A stretch of DNA of 64,000 nucleotides from Acidobacteriota bacterium (GTDB lineage: Bacteria > Acidobacteriota > Thermoanaerobaculia > Multivoradales > Multivoraceae): positions 496,001-560,000 of the forward strand of contig JAPOWR010000001.1 in the NCBI GenBank assembly GCA_026707545.1, given 5' to 3'. The notes beneath the pieces are model-generated. The model was not told where the DNA came from and made no database searches. It saw only the letters and a program-made list of their open reading frames with translations. A program made the translations under genes and the position numbers. This document shows, in pieces, positions 1-7,142 of this stretch (positions within the stretch are counted from its first letter, which is position 1; every line of letters begins with the position of its first letter).

Positions 1-292
1 CAGCGCTCCTCAGGTACCACTGGAAGAAGTCCCTGCCGGCCTGGTCCCGAGCCCGCACCAGGTCACGAAGGAACTCCAGCGGCGGGCCCCGCTCCGGGTC
101 CCTGGCTCCGTCGACGATGATCTGGGTCAGCACGTGCCGGGTCACGTCCTCGCCCGTCTTCGAGTCGACGACCTGAATGTCCTCGCCGCTCCGCACCATC
201 TGGGCCACGCCGTCGAGGTTCACGTATCGGCTGTTGCGGGTGTCGTAGAGCCGCCGGTTCTCGTACTTCTTGATGACGATGGTGTCGGTCAT
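1..292 (-). CDS. phaR: Polyhydroxyalkanoate synthesis regulator PhaR (N-terminal part, cut by window edge)
   Basis: Only the first 97 residues are present; the 3' end lies outside the window. The start is the ATG at 292. Residues 7-25 carry the PhaR DNA-binding signature (IKKYENRRLYDTRNSRYV), followed by VDSKTGEDVTRHVLTQII, both diagnostic of the PHB/PHA accumulation regulator N-terminal domain. PhaR proteins bind both DNA and PHA granules and repress phasin and PHA genes when no polymer is present (family knowledge). It is divergent from the phasin gene across a 116-base gap with TGC-rich palindromes, the expected arrangement for a repressor that controls both sides. Confidence 0.93.
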   Translation of the reverse strand, partial: MTDTIVIKKYENRRLYDTRNSRYVNLDGVAQMVRSGEDIQVVDSKTGEDVTRHVLTQIIVDGARDPERGPPLEFLRDLVRARDQAGRDFFQWYLRSA

Positions 293-302
293 GGGGTGGG
301 GG

Positions 303-347
303 TTGACACGATGCAGCATAGTGTGCAGGATTCATGCTGCACTGCAC
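303..347. promoter_or_regulatory. Candidate phasin promoter with PhaR operator
   Basis: A -35-like TTGACA lies at 303-308. An inverted repeat overlaps and follows it: TGCAGCAT (312-319) and ATGCTGCA (334-341), with a further GTGCAG (323-328) and CTGCAC (342-347). PhaR regulators are known to bind TGC-rich inverted repeats. The -10 is weak (CAGGAT at 326-331, 17-base spacing). The site sits between phaR and the phasin start at 409. Function is inferred. Confidence 0.55.
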
Positions 348-408
348 AAGAAACGTGCGACCACACGGACGTTTCGGACCACGGATCTTACCATTCAGGA
401 GATTCCAG

Positions 409-747
409 ATGACGACAAGCACAGCAGCCAGCACGACGAACAGCCCTCTGCGGGCCTGGCGGGGATCGATGATCGACGCCAACCGCCGTGTGCTCGATTT
501 CCAGAAGCGTGCGTTCGACACCACCTTCGACATGGTGGCGCAGATGCAGGAACGCCGCGAAGAGGCGATCGTGAACTGGGTCGAGAAGTCCGAGCGGATT
601 CCCGCCGAGGCCAAGAGCCTGGTGCAGGAGTGGACCCGGCTGTTCCAGGACGGCCGCAGTTCCTACCGCGCCGCGATGGACTCGAGCTTCGGACTTGCCA
701 ACAGCTACCTCGACTCGCTCGCCCCGGAGGCGACCGAGGAGTCTTAA
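409..747 (+). CDS. Phasin-like PHA granule-associated protein
   Basis: A 112-residue, mostly helical protein with no catalytic motif. It has the look of small phasins: a long amphipathic middle (residues ~25-85, e.g. DFQKRAFDTTFDMVAQMQ) rich in Gln, Glu, Arg and Ala. The ATG at 409 was chosen because CAGGAGATT lies just upstream at 397-405. Phasins coat PHA granules and limit their size and coalescence. Its place between phaR and a PhaE/PhaC pair, behind the TGC-rich operator, supports the call more than the sequence does, because phasins are poorly conserved. Confidence 0.72.
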   Translation: MTTSTAASTTNSPLRAWRGSMIDANRRVLDFQKRAFDTTFDMVAQMQERREEAIVNWVEKSERIPAEAKSLVQEWTRLFQDGRSSYRAAMDSSFGLANSYLDSLAPEATEES

Positions 748-766
748 GCGGCTATCGTTCCCCGTC

Positions 767-1144
767 ATGGCCGATAGCAAGCCCCCAGCTCCGCCCCCCG
801 ATCCCTTCGCCATGTGGCGGGAGTGGGTCACGAAGTCCGAGCATCAGATGAACGCGATGCTCAACGAGATGATGGGGACGGAGGAGTTCGCCCGCGCCTC
901 GGGCAACTGGGTCGAAGCGATGACGATGTTCCAGCAGACGATGAGCGAGGGCGCCCAGCGCTACTTCGAGATGGCGGGCGTGCCCACACGGGCCGATGTC
1001 GCCGAACTCTCCGAGCGCCTGACGGCCGTGGAGGAACGGCTGCAACGGATCGAGGCGCTGCTCGCGGCAGCCGTCGGACGCAGGGAACAGCAGAACGAGG
1101 CGGTTCGCCCGGCGCGGACCCGGCGCCCGCCGTCCGAACGATGA
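767..1144 (+). CDS. Short PhaE-like PHA synthase subunit
   Basis: 125 residues. The C-terminal half holds the segment typical of PhaE subunits: VPTRADVAEL at 72-81 followed by a predicted coiled coil (LSERLTAVEERLQRIEALL, to about 99). The N-terminus is Pro-rich, then amphipathic. Canonical class III PhaE is roughly three times longer, so this is a minimal version, closer in size to the class IV accessory PhaR. Its TGA overlaps the PhaC ATG (ATGA at 1141-1144), which implies translational coupling and a stoichiometric partner for the synthase. Start ATG 767 is the first after the phasin stop. Exact class is uncertain. Confidence 0.72.
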   Translation: MADSKPPAPPPDPFAMWREWVTKSEHQMNAMLNEMMGTEEFARASGNWVEAMTMFQQTMSEGAQRYFEMAGVPTRADVAELSERLTAVEERLQRIEALLAAAVGRREQQNEAVRPARTRRPPSER

Positions 1145-2271
1145 GCGCCACCGCCGCGGGAGCCCGGACCGGCCAATCGGTGAACCGGCCGGCCCTGGAC
1201 ATGGCCGGCGTCGAGCGGAGCGTGCGGCGCGAGATGGAGCGCGCCTTCCGGCGCAGCGTCAAGGGTCTGGAGTACATCAGGACCGGAGACCCCGGAGTCG
1301 GGTTGACGCCGAAGGACACCGTTCACAGCAGGGGCACGCTTCGCCTGTACCACTACCGGCCGCGTGTGGACGAGGTCTACCGGACGCCGATCCTGCTGGT
1401 CATGTCGCTGATCAGCAAGCCATACATTCTCGACCTGGCGCCCGGGCAGAGCCTGATCGAGTTCCTGCTGGACCGCGGCTTCGACGTCTACATGATCGAC
1501 TGGGGCACGCCCAGGCCGGAGGACAAGAGGCTACGGCTCGAGGACTACGTCCTCGACTTCATTCCGGAGTGCGTCGAAACGGTCCATCAGCGAAGCGGCG
1601 AGCCCGACGTGTCAGTCGTCGGCTACTGCATGGGTGGCCTGTTGGCTGCGCTGTACGGCGCTCTTCACCCGGACGTCTCGTCGGGCGGCCGGCTTCGCAA
1701 CCTGGCCTGCTTCACCACGCCGGTGAACTACGACGGCATGGGTCTGTTCAGGACCTGGACCGACCCGGCGCACTTCGATGTCGACCGGATCGTCGACCGG
1801 CTGGGGAACGTCCCGCCCCAGATGCTGTATGCCTCGTTCAATGCGTTGCGGCCGGCGTCCCAGGTCGCGGGCCGGGTGCGGCTCTGGGACAACATGTGGA
1901 ACGATGAGTTCGTCACCTCGTACCGCCGCCTCCAGCGGTGGGCGGCGGATCAGATCCCCTTCCCGGGGGAGTGCTTCCGGCAGACGACGAAGGAGCTGCA
2001 GCAACAGAACCTGCTGATGAAGGGCGAGTTCCAGCTCGGTGGCCGGTTGGTCGACCTGTCGAACATCCGCGTTCCGTTCATCCATGTCGTGGCGGAGCAT
2101 GACCACATCGTGCCCTACGAGGCGGCGCGGGACCTGATCGGTATGGTCGGTTCCGAGGACAAGCAGGAGATCATGCTCAAGGGCGGTCATGTCAGTCTGG
2201 TCGCGGGCCGTAACGCGGTTCGGCGGCTGTGGCCGCGGCTCGAGGAGTGGCTCGCCGAGCGATCTGTATGA
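1141..2271 (+). CDS. phaC: Class III-like poly(3-hydroxyalkanoate) synthase
   Basis: 376 residues, the usual size of class III PhaC. It has an alpha/beta-hydrolase fold with the lipase-like box GYCMGG, in which Cys163 is the expected nucleophile. Asp321 (AEHDH) and His350 (KGGHVS) complete the triad. It polymerises (R)-3-hydroxyacyl-CoA into cytoplasmic PHA granules together with the adjacent PhaE-like subunit. The N-terminal sequence LLVMSLISKPYILDL and the motif FDVYMIDWGTP are characteristic of PhaC. The gene overlaps the upstream subunit gene (ATGA) and the downstream acetyltransferase gene (ATGA at 2268-2271), so three products are likely made from one coupled message. Confidence 0.95.
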   Translation: MSATAAGARTGQSVNRPALDMAGVERSVRREMERAFRRSVKGLEYIRTGDPGVGLTPKDTVHSRGTLRLYHYRPRVDEVYRTPILLVMSLISKPYILDLAPGQSLIEFLLDRGFDVYMIDWGTPRPEDKRLRLEDYVLDFIPECVETVHQRSGEPDVSVVGYCMGGLLAALYGALHPDVSSGGRLRNLACFTTPVNYDGMGLFRTWTDPAHFDVDRIVDRLGNVPPQMLYASFNALRPASQVAGRVRLWDNMWNDEFVTSYRRLQRWAADQIPFPGECFRQTTKELQQQNLLMKGEFQLGGRLVDLSNIRVPFIHVVAEHDHIVPYEAARDLIGMVGSEDKQEIMLKGGHVSLVAGRNAVRRLWPRLEEWLAERSV

Positions 2272-2849
2272 GCAGCCTGGGACAGGTGGCGAGCCGGCTC
2301 GGCGCGATCGACCTGACGGTGCGACCGATGAGCGCGGGAGACCGGACCGCCGTGCTGTCGTTCGCCGACGGCCTGCCGGATCACGATCTCCTGTTCCTGC
2401 GGCGCGACATCCGGGACACCGAAGTCGTCGACGAGTGGATCGCTGAGATCGAGTCGGGGCAGATCGTCACCCTGCTGGCGACCGTTGAGGACGAGATGGT
2501 CGGCTATGCCTCGATCGACCGCAGCCAGCTGCGCTGGTCCTCCCACGTGGCCGAGATCCGCGTCGTCATCTCCGAGACGGCGCGTGGCAAGGGTCTTGGG
2601 AGGCTCCTGGTGGAGCAGGCGTTCCAGGCGGCAGTTGCCGCCGGGATCGAGAAGCTCATGGCCCGGATGACTCCCGATCAGAAGGGGGCGGTCGCCGCGT
2701 TCGAGGGGCTCGGTTTCCGCCCGGAGGGGCTGATGAGGAACCATGTGCGCGACCTTGCCGGCGAAAAGCACGATCTGCTGGTCATGGCGCTCGACGTGGT
2801 CGACTTCCACGGCACGCTCGAGAGCTATGGTGTCGGCGAGAACACCTGA
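2268..2849 (+). CDS. GNAT-family N-acetyltransferase coupled to phaC
   Basis: 193 residues with a standard GNAT fold. The acetyl-CoA-binding motif A is clear at residues 106-111 (RGKGLG), preceded by the beta4 strand EIRVVISETA and followed by AFEGLGFRPEG. The start ATG 2268 overlaps the phaC stop. The substrate cannot be read from sequence; small molecules, a protein N-terminus or a lysine are all possible. The tight coupling to PHA synthase is unusual and hints at modification of a PHA protein or a CoA-metabolite role, which is inference only. A GGAG following its stop serves the next gene. Confidence 0.85.
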   Translation: MSSLGQVASRLGAIDLTVRPMSAGDRTAVLSFADGLPDHDLLFLRRDIRDTEVVDEWIAEIESGQIVTLLATVEDEMVGYASIDRSQLRWSSHVAEIRVVISETARGKGLGRLLVEQAFQAAVAAGIEKLMARMTPDQKGAVAAFEGLGFRPEGLMRNHVRDLAGEKHDLLVMALDVVDFHGTLESYGVGENT

Positions 2850-2861
2850 GGAGATGGGTAG

Positions 2862-4400
2862 ATGCAAGACAACGCCGGACTCATCCTGACCAAGCGCGCC
2901 TCCCTGTCGCCGGACATGGAGGGCTTCGTCGACGTCGAGAGCGATCGCCGCTTCACGTTCACCGAGTGGAACCTCCGCTCGAACCGGACCGCGAACGCGC
3001 TCAGGGACCTCGGCGTGGGCAAGGGCGACCGCGTCGCGCTGCTGCTGATGAACAGCGTCGAGTACATGGAGACCTTCTTCGCGATCGCCAAGATCGGTGC
3101 CGTCTGCGTTCCGCTGAACTGGCGGCTGACGCCCGAGGAACTCTCCTTCATCATCCGCGACGCCGGCGCCGGGACGCTGATCTTCGGCGACGAGTTCCAG
3201 GCCCAGGTGCTGGACCTGATCGCGCGCGGCGGCGGCGAGAACGGCACGAACGTCACGAGGTGGGTCCACGTCGGCCCGGACGAGCAGCGGCCCGACGGCT
3301 GCCTCTCGTACCTCGACGCGACGACGGCGGCGAGCGACGCGGAGCCCGAGATCGCGGCCGCGGACAGCGACCTGCTCTACATCATGTACACGTCGGGAAC
3401 GACCGGCCTTCCCAAGGGCGCGGTCCACACCCACGCGTCGGCGCTGTGGGCGTCCCTGACGATCATGGCAACCACCGATTTTCGTTACGGCGACCGCTTC
3501 CTGGTCTCCTTGCCGCTCTTCCACGTCGGCGCCCTGACCCCAGCGACCTGCAACGTGCACGCCGGCTGCACCAGCGTCGTGATGCGCTCCTTCGATCCCG
3601 TCAGCGTCTGGCAGTTGGTCAGCGACGAGAAGATCGACATCATGCTGAAGGTCCCGGCGATGCTCAACTTCATGCTCCAGGTCTACGACCCGGAGCGCTG
3701 CAAGCACGAGCGGCTCCGCTGGTGCATGAGCGGCGCGGCGCCGGTGCCGGTCAGCCTGATCGAGGCCTACGAGAAGCTCGGCATCGAGGTCCACCAGGTC
3801 TACGGCCTGACCGAAACCTGCGGCCCGGCCTGCATGATCTCGCCCGAAGACGCGATCCGCAAGGCCGGCTCCACCGGCAAGGCGTTCTTCCACACGTCGG
3901 TGCGGCTCGTCGACAACGACGGCGCCGACTGCGCCCCCGGTGAGGCGGGTGAGGTCCTGGTCGCCGGCCGCCACCTGATGAAGGAGTACTGGAACCGGCC
4001 GGAGGCCACGGCCGAGAGTCTCGTGGACGGCTGGTTCTACACCGGCGACGGCGCGGTGATGGACGAGGACGGCTTCGTCTACATCCAGGACCGGCTGAAG
4101 GACATGATCATCTCCGGCGGCGAGAACGTCTATCCCGCGGAGCTCGAAGAGGTCATCGGCCGCCACCCGAAGGTGCTCGAAGTCGGCGTCATCGGCCGCG
4201 AGAGCGAGAAGTGGGGCGAGTCCCCGGTCGCCATCGTCGTCCGCTCCGACGAAAGTCTGGAAGGCGAGGAGATCCTCGACTTCTGCCAGGACAAGCTGGC
4301 CCGCTTCAAGCAACCGGTCGCGGTCCACTTCATCGACCAGTTGCCGCGCAACCCGTCGGGGAAGATCCTCAAGCGGTTGCTGCGCGAACAGTTCAACTGA
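2862..4400 (+). CDS. AMP-forming acyl-CoA ligase (FadD-like)
   Basis: 512 residues, typical of ANL-family medium/long-chain or aryl acyl-CoA synthetases. The P-loop YTSGTTGLPKG is at 176-186. The motifs YGLTET and YTGDGAVMDEDG, the hinge RLKDMIISGGENVYPAE, and the C-terminal catalytic lysine region NPSGKILKR all follow in order. It activates a carboxylic acid to acyl-CoA via an acyl-adenylate. Start ATG 2862 follows a GGAG and lies 12 bases after the acetyltransferase stop. In the PHA operon it could feed acyl-CoA toward polymer or recycle released hydroxy acids. Chain-length specificity cannot be told. Confidence 0.92.
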   Translation: MQDNAGLILTKRASLSPDMEGFVDVESDRRFTFTEWNLRSNRTANALRDLGVGKGDRVALLLMNSVEYMETFFAIAKIGAVCVPLNWRLTPEELSFIIRDAGAGTLIFGDEFQAQVLDLIARGGGENGTNVTRWVHVGPDEQRPDGCLSYLDATTAASDAEPEIAAADSDLLYIMYTSGTTGLPKGAVHTHASALWASLTIMATTDFRYGDRFLVSLPLFHVGALTPATCNVHAGCTSVVMRSFDPVSVWQLVSDEKIDIMLKVPAMLNFMLQVYDPERCKHERLRWCMSGAAPVPVSLIEAYEKLGIEVHQVYGLTETCGPACMISPEDAIRKAGSTGKAFFHTSVRLVDNDGADCAPGEAGEVLVAGRHLMKEYWNRPEATAESLVDGWFYTGDGAVMDEDGFVYIQDRLKDMIISGGENVYPAELEEVIGRHPKVLEVGVIGRESEKWGESPVAIVVRSDESLEGEEILDFCQDKLARFKQPVAVHFIDQLPRNPSGKILKRLLREQFN

Positions 4401-5995
4401 GTCGGCGCCCCCAGCTCCGCGTCGGGCAGGACAACATCACCCCGTTCGGGCTCGACATTCACCACCCGGTGTTCGTCGTCTCGGGTGCCGTGATCGTCCT
4501 GTTCGTCCTCGGCACGCTGGTCTTCCAGAGCCAGGCTGCCCAGTTCTTCAGCTGGTTGCTCCCGGCGATCATCGGCGCTTTCGACTGGTTCTTCCTGTCG
4601 GCCGGCAACGTGTTCGTTCTCTTCGCCCTGCTGCTCGTGTTCCTGCCGGTCGGCGGGGTGCGGCTGGGTGGCCCGGACGCGAAGCCGGAGTTCTCGTACC
4701 TGGGCTGGTTCGGGATGCTGTTCGCCGCCGGCATGGGGATCGGCCTGATGTACTTCGGCGTTTCGGAGCCGCTGTCCCACTTCGGCGCCGCCTTCCACGG
4801 GCCGGTGATGGACGGCGACGGGCTGCGCAGCGACGCCGCGCCGTTGGGAGGCGCCGCCGGTCACGCGATGGCCGCGCGCGACCTCGCGATGGCGGCGACG
4901 ATCTACCACTGGGGCCTGCACCCGTGGGCGATCTACGCTGTGGTCGCCCTGGCGCTGGCGTTCTTCGCCTACAACCACGGCTTGCCGCTGACCCTGCGCT
5001 CGGCCTTCTACCCGATTCTGGGCGACCGCGTGCGCGGCTGGTGGGGACACCTGATCGACGTCCTGGCGGTGTTCGCCACCCTGTTTGGCTTGGCGACCTC
5101 GCTTGGACTGGGAACCACCCAGGCCCTGGCCGGCTTCAACCTGCTCTACGGCTGGGGTACTGGCGGTGTGGCCGCCGTGGTGCTGATCGGCGGCATCACG
5201 GCACTCGCCGTCGTTTCGGTCGTACGCGGTCTTGACCGCGGCATCAAGGTGTTGTCGGGAGTCAACATGACCCTTGCCCTTGCCCTGTTGCTCGCGGTCA
5301 TCGTGATTGGCCCGACTGGCGAGATCCTGGTTGCCGCTGCCAGGGGTGCGTTGGCCTATGGCGCGAACCTGGTGCCCCTGGCGATGCCGTTCGGCCGTGA
5401 GGACCTGAGCTTCTCCCATGACTGGACCTCGTTCTACTGGGCCTGGTGGGTGTCCTGGTCGCCGTTCGTCGGCATGTTCATCGCCCGAGTGTCCCGCGGC
5501 CGGACCGTGCGCGAGTTCGTCGTGTGCGTGATTCTCATCCCGACGCTGCTGTCGATCGTCTGGATGGCGGCCTTCGGCGGCACCGCGATCTCCCAAAGGA
5601 TCGCGGACAGCACGGCGCCGGTGGCGTCCGCGGCGCAGGAGGTCATGCTCTTCCGGATGGTCGAGCAGTTCCCGTTCAGCGCGGTGCTGTCGCTCGCCGG
5701 CATCGTCCTGGTGCTCGTGTTCTTCGTCACCTCGTCCGACTCCGGCTCGCTCGTCGTCGACACGATCACCGCGGGCGGCAAGGAAGACGTGCCGACCAGC
5801 CAACGGGTCTTCTGGGCCACCCTTGAGGGCGTGGTCGCCGCGGTCCTGCTCCTGGTCGGTGGCACCGGCGCGCTGGACGCCCTGCGGGCGATGACCGTCT
5901 CGACCGGCCTGCCGTTCACACTGGTGTTGCTGGCGATGTGCTACAGCATCTGGGTCGGCCTGTGGGCCGCGGTGAGGGAGAAGAGCGGCGCCTGA
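4397..5995 (+). CDS. BCCT-family transporter (betaine/carnitine/choline type)
   Basis: About 12 membrane segments with BCCT hallmarks: the Gly-rich Na+ segment GMGIGLMYFGVSEP, the signature WAWWVSWSPFVGMFIARVSR, and the conserved TSSDSGSLVVDT near the C-terminus. The family moves quaternary-ammonium solutes by Na+ or H+ symport, often for osmoprotection. The start is unresolved. Family homology (FGLDIHHPVF) begins before the first conventional in-frame start (GTG 4469), and the only start-like codon after the ligase stop is CTG 4397, used here. An ATG at 4211 would need an implausible 190-base overlap. Substrate-box aromatic residues cannot be assigned without alignment. Confidence 0.9.
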   Translation: MSRRPQLRVGQDNITPFGLDIHHPVFVVSGAVIVLFVLGTLVFQSQAAQFFSWLLPAIIGAFDWFFLSAGNVFVLFALLLVFLPVGGVRLGGPDAKPEFSYLGWFGMLFAAGMGIGLMYFGVSEPLSHFGAAFHGPVMDGDGLRSDAAPLGGAAGHAMAARDLAMAATIYHWGLHPWAIYAVVALALAFFAYNHGLPLTLRSAFYPILGDRVRGWWGHLIDVLAVFATLFGLATSLGLGTTQALAGFNLLYGWGTGGVAAVVLIGGITALAVVSVVRGLDRGIKVLSGVNMTLALALLLAVIVIGPTGEILVAAARGALAYGANLVPLAMPFGREDLSFSHDWTSFYWAWWVSWSPFVGMFIARVSRGRTVREFVVCVILIPTLLSIVWMAAFGGTAISQRIADSTAPVASAAQEVMLFRMVEQFPFSAVLSLAGIVLVLVFFVTSSDSGSLVVDTITAGGKEDVPTSQRVFWATLEGVVAAVLLLVGGTGALDALRAMTVSTGLPFTLVLLAMCYSIWVGLWAAVREKSGA

Positions 5996-6049
5996 CGGCC
6001 GGCGTATCCGGAGCCGGTCGATCGGTCTTTCGCTACGAGCTTCGGTTCA

Positions 6050-6436
6050 CTACCAGAGGACCGGTGCCGGGTAGTTGGCGATCGCCGGATCTGGCGTCAC
6101 GATGACGAGGTCGTGAAGGATCGCCTGGCACACCAGCCCCCGGTCGAACGGGTCTCGGTGGTGTAGCGGCAACAGGCACTCGCGGGCGGCGCTGGCTTCG
6201 TCGAACGCCAGGGGTTCGAGCTCCATCGCCTGGCGCCGGCTGCTCACATAGCGGGACGGGCTCTCCGGCAGCGGCAGACGGCCGAGACGGTGCTTGATGC
6301 TGATCTCCCAGGCGGAGAGTGCGCTCAGGTAGACCCGGTTTGTGCGGTCGCGGCATGCGGCCCGTGCTGCCTGTGAGAGCTGCGGATCGTCGGCGGCCAA
6401 CCAGAGAAACGTGCAGGTGTCGACGAGGAGGTTCAC
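6050..6436 (-). CDS. vapC: PIN-domain ribonuclease toxin (VapC family)
   Basis: 128 residues. The PIN acidic residues are visible: Asp6 (LLVDTCTF), Glu44 (SAWEISIK), Asp98 (DPFDRGLVCQA) and Asp116 (VTPDPAIA). These bind the metal ions for RNA cleavage. The SALSAWEISIK and DPFDR segments match the plasmid-type PIN toxin group. Its ATG overlaps the antitoxin stop (ATGA on the minus strand at 6433-6436), the usual toxin-antitoxin coupling. The RNA target is unknown. Confidence 0.9.
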   Translation of the reverse strand: MNLLVDTCTFLWLAADDPQLSQAARAACRDRTNRVYLSALSAWEISIKHRLGRLPLPESPSRYVSSRRQAMELEPLAFDEASAARECLLPLHHRDPFDRGLVCQAILHDLVIVTPDPAIANYPAPVLW

Positions 6437-6681
6437 TCGGAGTTCTTGCCGCCTTCGAAGGCTGCAAGAACGTCGTCCGGCAGCGGATCGAAGAACTCGG
6501 GGGGCACCGTCAGCCCGCGGTCCATCCCGACTGGCCGCCGTGAGGAAGGGCGCCCGGGAAGGGGGCGTATCTCTGCGATCGGGAGGTTGCGACGGCAGAG
6601 GAGGATCGTCTCCCCCCGCTCTACGCGCTCCAGGTACCTTGAAAGGTGCGTCTTCGCGTCGGAGATGTTGAGGCGCATCAT
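6433..6681 (-). CDS. vapB: Phd/YefM-type antitoxin (VapB role)
   Basis: 82 residues. The N-terminal half is the Phd/YefM DNA-binding fold (NISDAKTHLSRYLERVERG, then ILLCRRNLPIAEIRPL). The C-terminal half (PPEFFDPLPDDVLAAFEG) is the acidic tail that blocks the toxin. Two adjacent ATGs (6681 and 6678) could start it. A perfect palindrome overlaps the first ATG, which argues for autoregulation. It is transcribed ahead of the toxin. Confidence 0.9.
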   Translation of the reverse strand: MMRLNISDAKTHLSRYLERVERGETILLCRRNLPIAEIRPLPGRPSSRRPVGMDRGLTVPPEFFDPLPDDVLAAFEGGKNSE

Positions 6682-6698
6682 GGTCTAGTAGTAGACCA
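6681..6698. promoter_or_regulatory. Palindromic operator of the vapBC pair
   Basis: A perfect inverted repeat, TGGTCTA (6681-6687) and TAGACCA (6692-6698), with a 4-base spacer, lies directly at the antitoxin start codon. Phd-type antitoxins bind such palindromes to repress their own operon. The function is inferred from position and symmetry. Confidence 0.65.
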
Positions 6699-6760
6699 GA
6701 AAAGAAACCAGATCTGCAACCTGGGCTGGCGTGATGCCGAGGTCGGTGGGGTTGACGGGT

Positions 6761-7042
6761 TCAGTCGGCTACAGGAGCCGGGAACTCCTCCAGGAACCAG
6801 AACTCTCCCTCTAGCGCACCGGCTTCCTCTCCGACTGCGGCGGCTTCAGGCGTCGCCATGTACGCCTCCGCCTTCGCCCGATCCTCGACGCCGAGGATGA
6901 AGAACACCTCGTCCGCGTTGTCGGCTGAGCGCCACACGTGCTTGACCGACAGACCCGCGGCCAGTCCGGCCGCCTCCTGCTCGTCGAAGACCTTCTTCCA
7001 GTGGTCGATGTCCTTTACGCGGTTGCGAACGAGCAGCACCAT
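6761..7042 (-). CDS. Small ABM-like dimeric alpha/beta-barrel protein
   Basis: 93 residues from ATG 7042, chosen because GAGGAGA stands about 8 bases upstream on the minus strand; an in-frame ATG at 7132 would add 30 low-complexity residues. The sequence (MVLLVRNRVKDIDHWKKVFD, then HVWRSADNADEVFFILGVED and AEAYMATPEA) matches small ferredoxin-like proteins of the antibiotic-biosynthesis-monooxygenase (ABM) superfamily. Members are cofactor-free oxygenases or have no known function. No catalytic residue can be named. It lies downstream of the solute-binding protein gene on the same strand. Confidence 0.7.
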   Translation of the reverse strand: MVLLVRNRVKDIDHWKKVFDEQEAAGLAAGLSVKHVWRSADNADEVFFILGVEDRAKAEAYMATPEAAAVGEEAGALEGEFWFLEEFPAPVAD

Positions 7043-7142
7043 CGTTCCGTTCTCCTCTTCCGAGTCGTCCCATTCGACGCGACGGAGAGTACGCTGCGCC
7101 GCCGCGGCGACGAACGGGTCCACGGTCTCCATGGGCGGCCGC

